Assembly: GCF_047601025.1 (NCBI RefSeq)
Contig: NZ_JASGJZ010000001.1
Coordinates: 3,844,001 to 3,908,000, forward strand
Source of the DNA: Pseudorhodoferax sp047601025
GTDB taxonomy: Bacteria > Pseudomonadota > Gammaproteobacteria > Burkholderiales > Burkholderiaceae_C
Direction: 5' to 3'
DNA length: 64,000 nt
The translations under genes and the position numbers were made by a program. How positions within the stretch are numbered: position 1 is the first letter of the stretch; each line of letters opens with the position of its first letter. The notes beneath the pieces were generated by a model. The model saw only the letters and a program-made list of their open reading frames with translations, was not told where the DNA came from and searched no databases. Of this stretch, positions 8,924 to 19,592 are shown in pieces.

Positions 8924-9916
8924 TCAGTTGTCCGCCGTGATCTTCGCGGCCTCGACGATGCGGCCGTACTGCCGGGATTCGGCCTCGATGAAGGCGCGGA
9001 ACTGCTCGGCCGTCATCGGCGCCGGCTCGCCGCCCTGTTCGCGCAGCCGGGCCGCCAGCGCCGGGTCGCGCAGCGCGCGGGTGACGGCGGCGTTGAGCTT
9101 GTGCAGCACCGCCGGCGGCGTGGCGGCGGGCGCGAACAGGCCGAACCAGTTGTCCAGCGCGTAGCCGGCCAGCGGCTTGTACTCGGCGATCGCCGGGATG
9201 TCGGGCGCGAAGCTGGCGCGCTGGGCCGAGGTCACGGCCAGCGCCTTCAGCCGCCCGCCCTTGATGAAGGGCGCGGCGCCGGCCAGGCTGACGAAGCTCA
9301 GGTCCACGTTGCCGCCGGCCACGTCCACCAGCTGGCCGGCGGCGCCCTTGTACGGCACGTGGGCGAGCTGGATGCCGGCCAGGCTGTTCAGCAGCTCGCC
9401 GTTCAGGTGCTGCGGGTTGCCGACGCCGCTGGTCGCGTAGGTCAGCTTGCCGGGGTTCTTCTTCGCGTAGGCGACCAGCTCCTCGACGTTCTTCACCGGC
9501 AGCTGCGGATTGGCCACCAGCACGTTGGGCACGCGCGTGACCAGCGTGATCGGCGCCAGGTCCCTGGCCGGCGCGTACTGCATGCGCGCCTTGTAGATGA
9601 ACGGGTTGATCGCCGTCTCGCCGGCCGAGCCCAGCAGCAGCGTGTAGCCGTCCGGCGCGGCCTTGACGACGGCGCTGGCGCCCAGCATGCCGCTGGCGCC
9701 GGGCTTGTTGTCCACGACCACGCTTTGCTTGAAGTCGGCGCGCAGCTGCTCGGCCAGCAGCCGCGCCATCGCGTCCACGCCGCCGCCGGCCGAGAACGGC
9801 ACGACGATGGTGATGGTCTTGGCGGGGTAGTCCTGCGCCGCGGCGGGCAGGGCCAGCGGCAGCGCGAGGCTGCAGAGCAGGGCGGCAGCGAACGCGCGGC
9901 GGGTCGGTCGGGTCAT
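8924..9916 (-). CDS. Bug-family periplasmic solute-binding protein
   Basis: This 330-residue tricarboxylate-receptor homologue has signal peptide TRRAFAAALLCSLALPLALP ending near AAAQ. Diagnostic segments are YPAKTITIVVPFSAGGG, VVVDNKPGASGMLG, TSGVGNPQHLNGELL and AHVPYKGAAGQL. It is the first gene of a two-Bug minus-strand unit and is divergent from aconitase with only 80 bp between starts. The shared AT-rich spacer at 9963-9990 probably carries the control site for both. The pairing suggests the ligand is an acid that feeds the adjacent aconitase. Confidence 0.93.
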   Translation of the reverse strand: MTRPTRRAFAAALLCSLALPLALPAAAQDYPAKTITIVVPFSAGGGVDAMARLLAEQLRADFKQSVVVDNKPGASGMLGASAVVKAAPDGYTLLLGSAGETAINPFIYKARMQYAPARDLAPITLVTRVPNVLVANPQLPVKNVEELVAYAKKNPGKLTYATSGVGNPQHLNGELLNSLAGIQLAHVPYKGAAGQLVDVAGGNVDLSFVSLAGAAPFIKGGRLKALAVTSAQRASFAPDIPAIAEYKPLAGYALDNWFGLFAPAATPPAVLHKLNAAVTRALRDPALAARLREQGGEPAPMTAEQFRAFIEAESRQYGRIVEAAKITADN

Positions 9917-9962
9917 CGGGGGTCTCCTGGAGGTTGGTTGAGGCGATGGGTCGATGAGGATT

Positions 9963-9990
9963 GCATTTTTAATTTGAAAAAAGCAAAATG
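9963..9990. promoter_or_regulatory. AT-rich candidate GntR operator A
   Basis: In a GC-rich background this 28-bp AT-rich segment lies between the divergent Bug and aconitase genes. It shares ATTTGAA followed by an A-rich arm with the segment at 22721-22748 in the other divergent Bug promoter of this region. Around the central TG four of six pairs are complementary. I infer a regulator site, possibly for one of the two paralogous GntR/FCD proteins nearby. Confidence 0.45.
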
Positions 9991-9996
9991 TAAGTC

Positions 9997-12625
<2,629 letters not shown>

Positions 12626-12633
<8 letters not shown>

Positions 12634-13564
12634 CAGCGCGTCCGCGCCCCGGCAGAATCCGGTGGCCATGCCCACCGAGAAATCCATCCCCGCCCGGGTG
12701 CTCGAGCTGATCCGCGCCGACGGCCTGCCGGTCGGCAGCCACCTGCCGGCGCAGCTGCTGGCGGACCGGCTGCGCGTCTCGCGCACGCCCGTCAACGACG
12801 CGCTGAGCCTGCTGCACGAGAAGGGCATCCTGCACCGCGAGCGCAACCGCGGCTACTTCCTCGCCCAGCCGGTGGAGCGCCCGCTGGCCGAGCTGGTGGA
12901 CCAGCTCGGGCTGGACGGGGACGACGCCGTGACCAGCGCGTACTTCCGCATCGCCGACGACCGGCTGCGCGGCGAGCTGCCCGACGAGTTCCCCGAGGCG
13001 CTGATCAAGAGCCGCTACGGCCTCACGCCGGCGCAGCTCAACGCCGTGCTGGGCCGCATCGCCCGCGAGGGCTGGGCCGAGAAGAAGCCGGGCTACGGCT
13101 GGGCCTTCAGCAGCATGCTGACCACGGCCGACAGCCTGCTGCAGTCCTACCGGCTGCGGCTGGCGCTGGAGCCCGCGGCGCTGCTGGAGCCCGGCTACCG
13201 GCTCGATCCGGCCGTGCTGGCGCGCTGCCGCGCGGCCGAGCAGCATTTGCTGGACGGCGGCATCGAGACCGACACCGCCGACCAGCTGCACGAGCGCGGC
13301 GTGCGCTTCCACGAATCGCTGGTCGAGGCCTCGGGCAACCCGTTCTTCATCGACACCATCCGCCGCGTCAACCGCGTGCGGCGGCTGCTGTCGTACCGCT
13401 CCATGCGCGACCGCAAGCGCTATGCCCAGCACGCCCGGCAGCACCTGCAGCTGCTGCACCTGCTGGAGCACGAACGCAACGAGGAGGCCGCCGAGGCCAT
13501 GCGCGCGCACCTGAACGCCACGCTGCGCAACCACGAGAAGATCCGGGGGATCCTGAAGCCATGA
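12626..13564 (+). CDS. GntR/FCD regulator with tandem winged helices
   Basis: The protein has 312 residues from ATG 12626, which overlaps the acnA stop; ATG 12668 is an alternative start. The N-terminal GntR winged helix contains LLADRLRVSRTPVNDALSLL. A second helix-turn-helix-like unit follows near residues 110-155 (LIKSRYGLTPAQLNAVLGRI, then a wing EKKPGYGW). The FCD effector domain follows, with RLRLALEPAALLEPGY and RFHESLVEASGNPFF. FCD domains usually bind a carboxylate and a metal. The operon position after acnA suggests local control, and a related regulator is encoded at 18672-19592. Confidence 0.85.
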
Positions 13565-14628
13565 CCTACGTCTATGTCGGTTCGCGTACCACACGCGAGC
13601 GCAACGCCCGCGGCGAGGGCATCGGCGTCTACCGGCTCGACGCCGCGCAAGGCCGGCTCGAGCCGGTGCAGGTGCTGGGCGGCCTGGTCAACCCGTCGTA
13701 CCTGGCGCTGAACCGGCGCGGCGACCGGCTCTACACCGTGCACGGCGACGGCAGCGCGGCCAGCGTGCTGGCCGTCGACGCCGCCAGCGGCCGGCTGCGG
13801 CTGCTGCAGACGCGGGACTGCCAGGCCCGCAACCCGGTGCACCTGGCGCTGGACCCCGGCGGCCGGCACCTGGCCCTCAGCAGCCACCTGACCGGCGAAC
13901 TGCTGCTGCTGCCGGTGGCGGACGACGGCCTGCTCGGCCCGGTGGCGCAGCGCGTCGCGCTGCCGGGCACGCCCGGCCCGCACCGCCGGGAGCAGCCGTT
14001 CTCCAAGCCGCACTTCAATCCGTTCGATCCGAGCGGGCGCTGGGTCGTCGTGCCCGACAAAGGGCTGGACCGCGTGTTCAGCTTTCGCTGCGAAGGCGGC
14101 CGGCTGTCGCCTGCGGCCCAGCCGCACGTGGACGCGCGCGAGGGCGCCGGCCCGCGCAACCTGGTGTTCCACCCGTCGGCGCCGTACGCCTACGTCGTCA
14201 ACGAGCTGGATTCCACCGTCACCGCCTACCGCTTCGACGCCGCCACCGGCGCGCTGGCGCCGCTGCAGATCCTGCCCACGCTGCCCGACGACTTCTGCGG
14301 CAACAGCCGCGCCGCCGGCATCGCCATCGACGCGGCCGGGCGCACGCTGTACGCATCCAACCGCGGGCACGACAGCATCGCCGCGTTCCGCATCGACGCC
14401 CCCACCGGCCGGCTGCGCTGGCTCGGCGCCTGGCCCAGCGGCGGGCGCACGCCGCGCTTCTTCACGCTGGCGCCGGACGGCCGCCACCTGTTCGCGTTGA
14501 ACGAGGACAGCGACGGCATCGCCGCGTTCGCGGTCGATGCCGCCGAAGGCACGCTCGCGCCCACGGGCTGGTCCATCGCCTGCGGCAGCCCGGTGTGCAT
14601 GGTGTTCTCGCCGGGGCTGGGGGCGTGA
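13561..14628 (+). CDS. seven-bladed beta-propeller lactonase family
   Basis: The 355-residue protein starts with ATG in an ATGA overlap with the GntR stop. It has the repeated blade pattern of the Pgl/YbhE lactonase family: VGSRTTRERN start, GEGIGVYRLD, NPSYLALNRRGDRLY, HLALDPGGRHLALSS, KPHFNPFDPSGRWVVVPD, GPRNLVFHPS, TPRFFTLAPDGRHLFALNE. Members hydrolyse 6-phosphogluconolactone or carboxymuconolactone-type lactones. No signal peptide is visible, so it is cytosolic. In this setting a sugar-acid or tricarboxylate lactone is a reasonable guess. Confidence 0.87.
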   Translation: MTYVYVGSRTTRERNARGEGIGVYRLDAAQGRLEPVQVLGGLVNPSYLALNRRGDRLYTVHGDGSAASVLAVDAASGRLRLLQTRDCQARNPVHLALDPGGRHLALSSHLTGELLLLPVADDGLLGPVAQRVALPGTPGPHRREQPFSKPHFNPFDPSGRWVVVPDKGLDRVFSFRCEGGRLSPAAQPHVDAREGAGPRNLVFHPSAPYAYVVNELDSTVTAYRFDAATGALAPLQILPTLPDDFCGNSRAAGIAIDAAGRTLYASNRGHDSIAAFRIDAPTGRLRWLGAWPSGGRTPRFFTLAPDGRHLFALNEDSDGIAAFAVDAAEGTLAPTGWSIACGSPVCMVFSPGLGA

Positions 14629-14693
14629 GCATGGCGCTGGCCGGCGCCGCCGTCCAGGCCCGGAGCAGGGCGGTACCGTCCCTGCGGCCCGGC

Positions 14694-15110
14694 TCAGGAC
14701 GAGGCACGTGCCCGCAGCAGTTCCCCCGGCGCGTAGACCGGCAGGCTGGCTGCGCGGAAGCCGCGCACGTTGCGCGTGACGATGGCCTGGCAACCCGCGT
14801 GGCGGGCAGCTTCGTGCAGCACGGCGTCTTCGTGGTCGCCAAAGCCGGCGCCCAGCGCGTCGCCCAGCACGGCGCGGTTGACGGGCGCGATGTCGAACAG
14901 GCGCATCAGCGCGCCGACGTGCGCGCGCGCCTGCTGGGCGTCCCGTGCACGCTCGCACAGGTAGAACAGCGTGGTGACCGTGGTCGCGCACAGGCTGCCT
15001 TGCACTTCCCCGCGCTCCACCAGGGCCAGCACCTGCGCGCTGTCGTGCACGAAGGGCTCACGCTCCAGCAGCACGTCCAGCACGACGTTCGTGTCGACGA
15101 GCAGGTTCAT
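14694..15110 (-). CDS. PIN-domain ribonuclease toxin
   Basis: This 138-residue PIN protein opens with VDTNVVLDVLLEREPF, giving the first catalytic Asp, and ends with FGDHEDAVLHEAARHAGCQAIVTRN, giving the later acidic residues. These proteins are Mg-dependent RNases and act as VapC-type toxins. Its ATG overlaps the stop of the upstream small gene as ATGA, the classic antitoxin-toxin arrangement. The target RNA is unknown. Confidence 0.88.
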   Translation of the reverse strand: MNLLVDTNVVLDVLLEREPFVHDSAQVLALVERGEVQGSLCATTVTTLFYLCERARDAQQARAHVGALMRLFDIAPVNRAVLGDALGAGFGDHEDAVLHEAARHAGCQAIVTRNVRGFRAASLPVYAPGELLRARASS

Positions 15111-15358
15111 CGGTGTTTGCTGTCCAGGTAGGCGCGATAGTCCCGTTCGTCCGGCGCCTCCTCGTGCGTGCCTTTGAGCGCGCCCCTGAGCGACGCGACG
15201 ATGGGTGGCAGCGGGACCTGCCGGGCAGGAGCCGGCTGGCCCAGTTGCACAAAATAGTCGGCGACCAGCTGCGACAGCGATTTGCCATGGCGGCTGGCCT
15301 GCGCCTTGGCCTGTTCGATCAGTTCTGCGTCGAGCCGCAGCGTGAGCTTGGTCTGCAT
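15107..15358 (-). CDS. ribbon-helix-helix-like antitoxin
   Basis: The 83-residue protein starts at ATG 15358, directly followed by QTKLTLRLDAELIEQAKAQA. This is a short beta strand then helices with a GKSLSQLVADYF helix, as in ribbon-helix-helix or DUF6364-type antitoxins. The C-terminal tail is charged and probably binds the PIN toxin. An inverted repeat at 15373-15401, 15 bp upstream, is a likely autoregulatory site. Confidence 0.83.
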   Translation of the reverse strand: MQTKLTLRLDAELIEQAKAQASRHGKSLSQLVADYFVQLGQPAPARQVPLPPIVASLRGALKGTHEEAPDERDYRAYLDSKHR

Positions 15359-15372
15359 GGCGCCGGTCGATT

Positions 15373-15401
15373 GACGTATAAGATCCGTGAAATTGTACGT
15401 C
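15373..15401. promoter_or_regulatory. inverted repeat upstream of antitoxin
   Basis: Arms GACGTATAA (15373-15381) and TTGTACGTC (15393-15401) are complementary at eight of nine positions around an 11-bp centre. Position and spacing suit a dimeric ribbon-helix-helix repressor controlling the toxin-antitoxin promoter. The site is also about 105 bp upstream of the plus-strand binding-protein gene. Confidence 0.55.
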
Positions 15402-15507
15402 TGCCATCCGCTCTGGTGGATGCCGACGATTGCAGGCCTGTTTCTCCGGGCTGGGAGGCCGCCTGCGGCAGCCCGGCCTGCAGGGTTTTTTCGCAAGGAT
15501 GAACAAC

Positions 15508-16257
15508 ATGAGCACTCCGATTCCCGCCGCCGTCGTCCAGGCCTTCACCCCTGCGGGGCGCCTGCGCGCTTCCATCAACCTGGGCAACCCCATCCTGGCC
15601 GGCCGCGGTGCCGACGGCCAGGCCCGGGGCGTGTCGGTCGACCTCGCGCGCGCGTTCGCCGAGCGCCTGGGCGTGGACCTGGAACTGGTGGTGCTGGACA
15701 CCGCCGGCAAGTCGGTGGACACGGTCAAGGCCGGGCAGGCCGACATCGGCTTCTTCGCGATCGATCCGCTGCGCGGCGAGGGCATCCGCTTCACGGCGCC
15801 CTACGTGCTGATCGAGGGCTGCTACCTGGTGCGCGAGGCTTCGCCGCTGCGGGACAACGCCGAGGTCGATGCGCCGGGCCGCACGGTCATGGTCGGCAAG
15901 GGCAGCGCCTACGACCTGTTCCTCACGCGCGAGCTGCAGGCCGCGACCATCCTGCGCGCGCCCAGCTCGCCGGCCGTGGTGCAGAGCTTCCTGGACGAGG
16001 GCGCCGAGGTCGCGGCCGGCGTCAAGCAGCAGCTGGAGGCCGATGCCGCGCGGCTCGGCGGCCTGCGCCTGCTGCCGGGCCGCTTCATGGTGATCCAGCA
16101 GGCCATGGGGCTGCCCGAGGGCCGGGGCGCCGCGGCCCAGGCCGCGCTGGCCGCGTTCGTGGAGGACATGAAGGCCTCTGGCTTCGTGGCCGAGGCGCTG
16201 CGCCGCCACGGCGTCGCGGGGGCGGCGGTGGCGCCGGCCGCCGGGCCGGCGGCGTAG
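15508..16257 (+). CDS. family-3 solute-binding fold without signal peptide
   Basis: This is a 249-residue type-2 periplasmic-binding fold like amino-acid ABC receptors: GVSVDLARAFAERLGVDLELV, KAGQADIGFFAIDPLRGEGI and FTAPYVLIEGCYLV. ATG 15508 is chosen because AAGGA sits eight bases upstream. The N-terminus STPIPAAVVQAFTPAGRLR is neither basic nor hydrophobic, so no export signal is visible. I infer a cytosolic ligand-binding or enzymatic role. It lies 24 bp before a citryl-CoA-lyase-like gene, likely in one operon. Confidence 0.75.
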   Translation: MSTPIPAAVVQAFTPAGRLRASINLGNPILAGRGADGQARGVSVDLARAFAERLGVDLELVVLDTAGKSVDTVKAGQADIGFFAIDPLRGEGIRFTAPYVLIEGCYLVREASPLRDNAEVDAPGRTVMVGKGSAYDLFLTRELQAATILRAPSSPAVVQSFLDEGAEVAAGVKQQLEADAARLGGLRLLPGRFMVIQQAMGLPEGRGAAAQAALAAFVEDMKASGFVAEALRRHGVAGAAVAPAAGPAA

Positions 16258-16281
16258 CGCCGGCGCAGCAGGAGGCGGCGC

Positions 16282-17106
16282 ATGGACGTCGACGATCCCC
16301 GCGTGGGCGACTGGTGGCGCACCTCCATCATCGAGATGCGCCCCGGCGTGATCCGCTACCGCGGCTACGCCATCGAGGAGCTGATCGGCAACGTCGGCTT
16401 CGCGCAGATGATCTGGCTGATGACGCGCGGCGAACTGCCGACGCAGGGCCAGGGCCGGCTGCTCGAAGCCGCGCTGGTGTCCGCCGTCGACCATGGCCCG
16501 CAGGCGCCGAGCATCGCGGTCGCGCGCATGGCGGCGACCTGCGGCGTCGGCCTGAACAACGCCATGGCCTCGGCCGTCAACGTGCTGGGCGACGTGCACG
16601 GCGGCGCCGGCGAGCAGGCCGTGAGCCTGTACGAGGACATCGCGGCCCGGCAGGACGCCGGCGCCTCGCTGCAGGAAGCGGTCCGCGGCGGCCTGGAGGC
16701 CGCCATCGCGCGGCACGGCAAGTTCGTCGCCGGCTTCGGCCACCGCTTCCACCCGGTGGATCCGCGCGCGCCGCGGCTGCTGGCGCTGGTCGACGAGGCA
16801 GCCCGCGCCGGCGTCGTCGGCGGGCGCTTCGCGGCGATCGGGCGCGGCGTGGAGGCGGAGCTGGCGGCGCGCAGGAACGGCCGCCGCATTCCGATGAACA
16901 TCGACGGGGCGACGGCGGTCATCTATGCCGAGCTGGGCTTTCCGGCGCCGCTGGCCCGCGGACTGTTCTGCCTGTCGCGCTCGGTGGGCATCCTGTCGCA
17001 TGCCTGGGAGCAGGCCGGGCAGGGCGGGCGCAACAAGGGCCCCGTGCCGCGCGGCTACCTGTGGACCTACGACGGGCCCGGGCCGCGCGAGCTGCCGCCC
17101 GCGTAG
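16282..17106 (+). CDS. short citrate synthase family (citryl-CoA lyase-like)
   Basis: The 274-residue protein is far shorter than the ~430 of citrate synthase but keeps the active site: NVLGDVHGGAGEQA (first His), GFGHRFHPVDPR (second His and Arg) and IPMNIDGATAVIY (Asp). Stand-alone proteins of this size are usually annotated citryl-CoA lyase, cleaving citryl-CoA to acetyl-CoA and oxaloacetate. AGGAGG lies six bases before ATG 16282. Aconitase and Bug genes nearby suggest a citrate-like substrate route. A synthase direction cannot be excluded. Confidence 0.82.
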   Translation: MDVDDPRVGDWWRTSIIEMRPGVIRYRGYAIEELIGNVGFAQMIWLMTRGELPTQGQGRLLEAALVSAVDHGPQAPSIAVARMAATCGVGLNNAMASAVNVLGDVHGGAGEQAVSLYEDIAARQDAGASLQEAVRGGLEAAIARHGKFVAGFGHRFHPVDPRAPRLLALVDEAARAGVVGGRFAAIGRGVEAELAARRNGRRIPMNIDGATAVIYAELGFPAPLARGLFCLSRSVGILSHAWEQAGQGGRNKGPVPRGYLWTYDGPGPRELPPA

Positions 17107-17113
17107 CGCGCCC

Positions 17114-17989
17114 TCAGCTCCAGGCCCGTGCCCAGGCGTCGGCCATCGCCGGCGTGTTGAAGCAGGCCGTCGTCCTGCCCATCGTGCACACCGCCCGTTC
17201 CAGCGTCAGGATGTCGTTCTCGTGCGGGCGGGCGACGTGCACGTCCTCGAAGAACAGCAGCTTCTGGCAGCGGCCGTCCAGCACCAGCTCGGCGATCTGG
17301 ACGTCGCCGCCCAGCGGCCCGCTGCGCAGCGGGCGCACCCAGGGCCGCTCGCGCGGCCAGCCGCGGGACCAGGCCATCTCGTTGAGCCGGCCGCCGGTCG
17401 TCCCAGTGGCCACGCGCTCCGGGGCGCTGGACAGCAGGTCGAAATGCTTGGCGGCGAACGCGACCATGGCCGGCTTCAGCGCGTCGTGCGCGATCAGCGC
17501 CAGCGATTGCTGCTGCGGCGGCAGCACGCCGGCCGGCGGCTGCGCGCGCAGCGGCACGCCGGTGTGCAGCGCCAGCTCGATCGCCATCCACTCGATGGCG
17601 CCGGCCAGCGTCAGCAGCAGCGGCTTGTCGTGCGTGACGCACTGGCGCTTGAGCGCCTGGACCTCGGGGTACAGCGAGGACGGATGGAGCGGGTCCAGCA
17701 GGTAGATGGCGCCGGCCAGCTCGCTGCCGATGTCCACGCCGCCGGCGATGCGCGAGACCATGCGCATGATGCCGCCTTCGCGGCCGTAGGGCAGGCGGGC
17801 CAGGCCGGGCAGGTCCTGCAGCGCGCCGAGGTGCTGCAGCGCGTCCGCGGTGCAGCCCACCGCCGCGATGCCGAGCCCGAGGCTGCGCAGCGCCTGCTCG
17901 CTGTGGCGCACCCACTGCGCTAGGCTGCCGTCGGTGCCCTGGTGGTGCAGGGGATGGGCAGCCAGGCCGAAGCTGCGGCGCGGGCTCAC
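17114..17989 (-). CDS. tandem methylglyoxal-synthase-like protein
   Basis: The protein has 291 residues from GTG 17989, which overlaps the aldolase stop as GTGA. The C-terminal half matches methylglyoxal synthase: LIAHDALKP, ATGTTGGRL, SGPLGGDVQIAEL and FFEDVHVARPHENDI. The N-terminal half repeats the same order: GLAAHPLHHQ, VGCTADAL, GREGGIMRMV and YLLDPLHPSSLYPEVQAL. There the GGD Asp reads Ile and the AHD Asp reads Pro. I infer a duplicated protein with one degenerate domain. Escherichia coli MgsA is about 150 residues, so double length is notable. It makes methylglyoxal from dihydroxyacetone phosphate if active, which fits OtnC next to it. Confidence 0.75.
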   Translation of the reverse strand: MSPRRSFGLAAHPLHHQGTDGSLAQWVRHSEQALRSLGLGIAAVGCTADALQHLGALQDLPGLARLPYGREGGIMRMVSRIAGGVDIGSELAGAIYLLDPLHPSSLYPEVQALKRQCVTHDKPLLLTLAGAIEWMAIELALHTGVPLRAQPPAGVLPPQQQSLALIAHDALKPAMVAFAAKHFDLLSSAPERVATGTTGGRLNEMAWSRGWPRERPWVRPLRSGPLGGDVQIAELVLDGRCQKLLFFEDVHVARPHENDILTLERAVCTMGRTTACFNTPAMADAWARAWS

Positions 17990-18675
17990 CAGGTGGCCCC
18001 GAAGGACTGGCGCAGTTCGTCGATCGCGGCGTCGGCCAGCGGCGCGCAGGCGCGGCCGGACATCCACCAGAGCTTCGCCGTCTCTTCCAGTTCCTCCAGC
18101 GCGGCCAGGGCCTCGGCCGGGGAGCGCTGCCAGACCAGCGGGCCGAGCCGCTCCAGCATCACGGCGCGCAGCGCGATGCCGCGCCGGGCGTACTCGCCGA
18201 TCAGCTGCGCCACCGCGTCGGCCGCTTCCGGCGCACCGGGCCGCCGGTAGCGCACCAGCGGCACGCGCCCGACCTTCATCACGAAGTACGGCGTGATCGG
18301 CGGCAGCAGCTCGCCCGCGGGCACGCCGGCGCCGGGCGCGCCCAGCGTCAGCGCGACCAGGTGGGTGCTGTGCGTGTGGATCACGCAGCCGGCCGGCGCG
18401 CCGGCGGCGGCCGTGGCGGCGTAGATGCGGCGGTGCAGCGCGATGGTCTTGCTGGCCCAGTCGCCGCCGGTCTGGCGGCCCGCCTCGTCCAGCTGCGCCA
18501 GCGTGGCCGGGTCCAGCGTGCCCAGGCAGGCGTCGGTCGGCGTGATCAGGAAGCCGCCGCCGTGCTCGGGCGCCAGCCGCACGCTGATGTTGCCGGCCGT
18601 GGCATGGGCGTAGCCGCGCGCGTACAGGCTGGCGCCGACGCGGCAGATCTCCTCGCGGGCCCAGGCCGGGCTCAC
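17986..18675 (-). CDS. otnC: class II aldolase, OtnC-like decarboxylase
   Basis: The 229-residue class II aldolase/adducin protein starts at GTG 18675, in a GTGA overlap with the regulator stop. ATAGNISVRL binds phosphate and HTHSTHLVAL supplies metal-binding histidines; LLPPITPYFVMKVGRVPLV is typical of OtnC. OtnC decarboxylates 3-oxo-tetronate 4-phosphate to dihydroxyacetone phosphate. The OtnK-type kinase is two genes upstream, supporting this role. A fuculose-phosphate-aldolase-like activity is the alternative. Confidence 0.83.
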   Translation of the reverse strand: MSPAWAREEICRVGASLYARGYAHATAGNISVRLAPEHGGGFLITPTDACLGTLDPATLAQLDEAGRQTGGDWASKTIALHRRIYAATAAAGAPAGCVIHTHSTHLVALTLGAPGAGVPAGELLPPITPYFVMKVGRVPLVRYRRPGAPEAADAVAQLIGEYARRGIALRAVMLERLGPLVWQRSPAEALAALEELEETAKLWWMSGRACAPLADAAIDELRQSFGATW

Positions 18676-19592
18676 GGGCTGCCCACCTTGGTGATGCGTG
18701 CCGTGTTCAGGTGCTGGCGCATGAACTGCGAGGCCTCCATGCGCTCGCCGCGCACCAGCAGCTCGATCAGCTGCAGGTGCTCCTCGCACTGGCGGTGCAG
18801 CCGGCTGCGGTCCAGCTGCAGGCCGTACTCGACGATGCGGCGCATCTGGTTCACGTTGCGCAGCGCGTCCAGCACGAAGCGGTTGCCGCAGCCGGCCGCC
18901 ACGGTCTCGTGGAAATGGCTGCCGGCCTGGAACAGCTGGGCCGGCGTGCACTGCTCGATGCCGCCGTCCAGCAGGTCGAGCTGCTCGCGCCGGCAGCGCT
19001 CCAGTTCTTCCAGGTCCACCGCGTAGCCGGGCTCCAGGATGGCCTGCGGCTCGATCATCATGCGGAAGCGGTAGCTCTCGCGGTGCGATTCCACGCTGGT
19101 CAGCAGCCGGCGGAACATCCAGCCGCGGCCGGGCTTGCGCTCGACCAGGCCGTCGCGCGCCATCCTGTTGAGCAGCCGCTGCACCTGCGGGCGCGCCAGG
19201 CCGTAGCGCTCCATCAGCTGCACCTCGGTCACCTGCTGCGCCAGCCGGCCGGCGATGCGGTCGTTGGCCACGCGCAGGTACAGGTCTTCCAGCGGCGGCG
19301 CGGCGTCGGCCAGCGCGACGCCGGCGAACTCGCGCCCGTCGCGCGCCAGTTGGAAGCCGCGGTGCGGGATCGAGCTGACGGCGCCCGTGGATTCCAGGAA
19401 CTGCAGCGCCTTGCGCACCGGCGAGCGCGAGACGGCGAAGGCATCGCACAGCGCCTGCTCGGTCAGCCGGTAGCCCCGGGGCAGCTCCTCGCGCCGCGCC
19501 ATCTCCAGGATCTTGGCCGCCAGGCTCGGGATCAGCGGGCTGACGTTGCCGGTGGCGGGAGAGGAGGACGACGGGGCGCGGGCGGGTGTCAT
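18672..19592 (-). CDS. GntR/FCD regulator with tandem winged helices
   Basis: The 306-residue regulator has a GntR winged helix with EQALCDAFAVSRSPVRKALQ. A second helix-turn-helix-like block follows (LMERYGLARPQVQRLLNRMA, wing ERKPGRGW), then an FCD domain with RMMIEPQAILEPGYAVD and SHFHETVAAGCGNRFVLDAL. The layout matches the regulator at 12626-13564, so the two are paralogues. It overlaps the kinase upstream (ATGA) and OtnC downstream (GTGA), so it is embedded in the catabolic operon it probably controls. Confidence 0.86.
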   Translation of the reverse strand: MTPARAPSSSSPATGNVSPLIPSLAAKILEMARREELPRGYRLTEQALCDAFAVSRSPVRKALQFLESTGAVSSIPHRGFQLARDGREFAGVALADAAPPLEDLYLRVANDRIAGRLAQQVTEVQLMERYGLARPQVQRLLNRMARDGLVERKPGRGWMFRRLLTSVESHRESYRFRMMIEPQAILEPGYAVDLEELERCRREQLDLLDGGIEQCTPAQLFQAGSHFHETVAAGCGNRFVLDALRNVNQMRRIVEYGLQLDRSRLHRQCEEHLQLIELLVRGERMEASQFMRQHLNTARITKVGSP

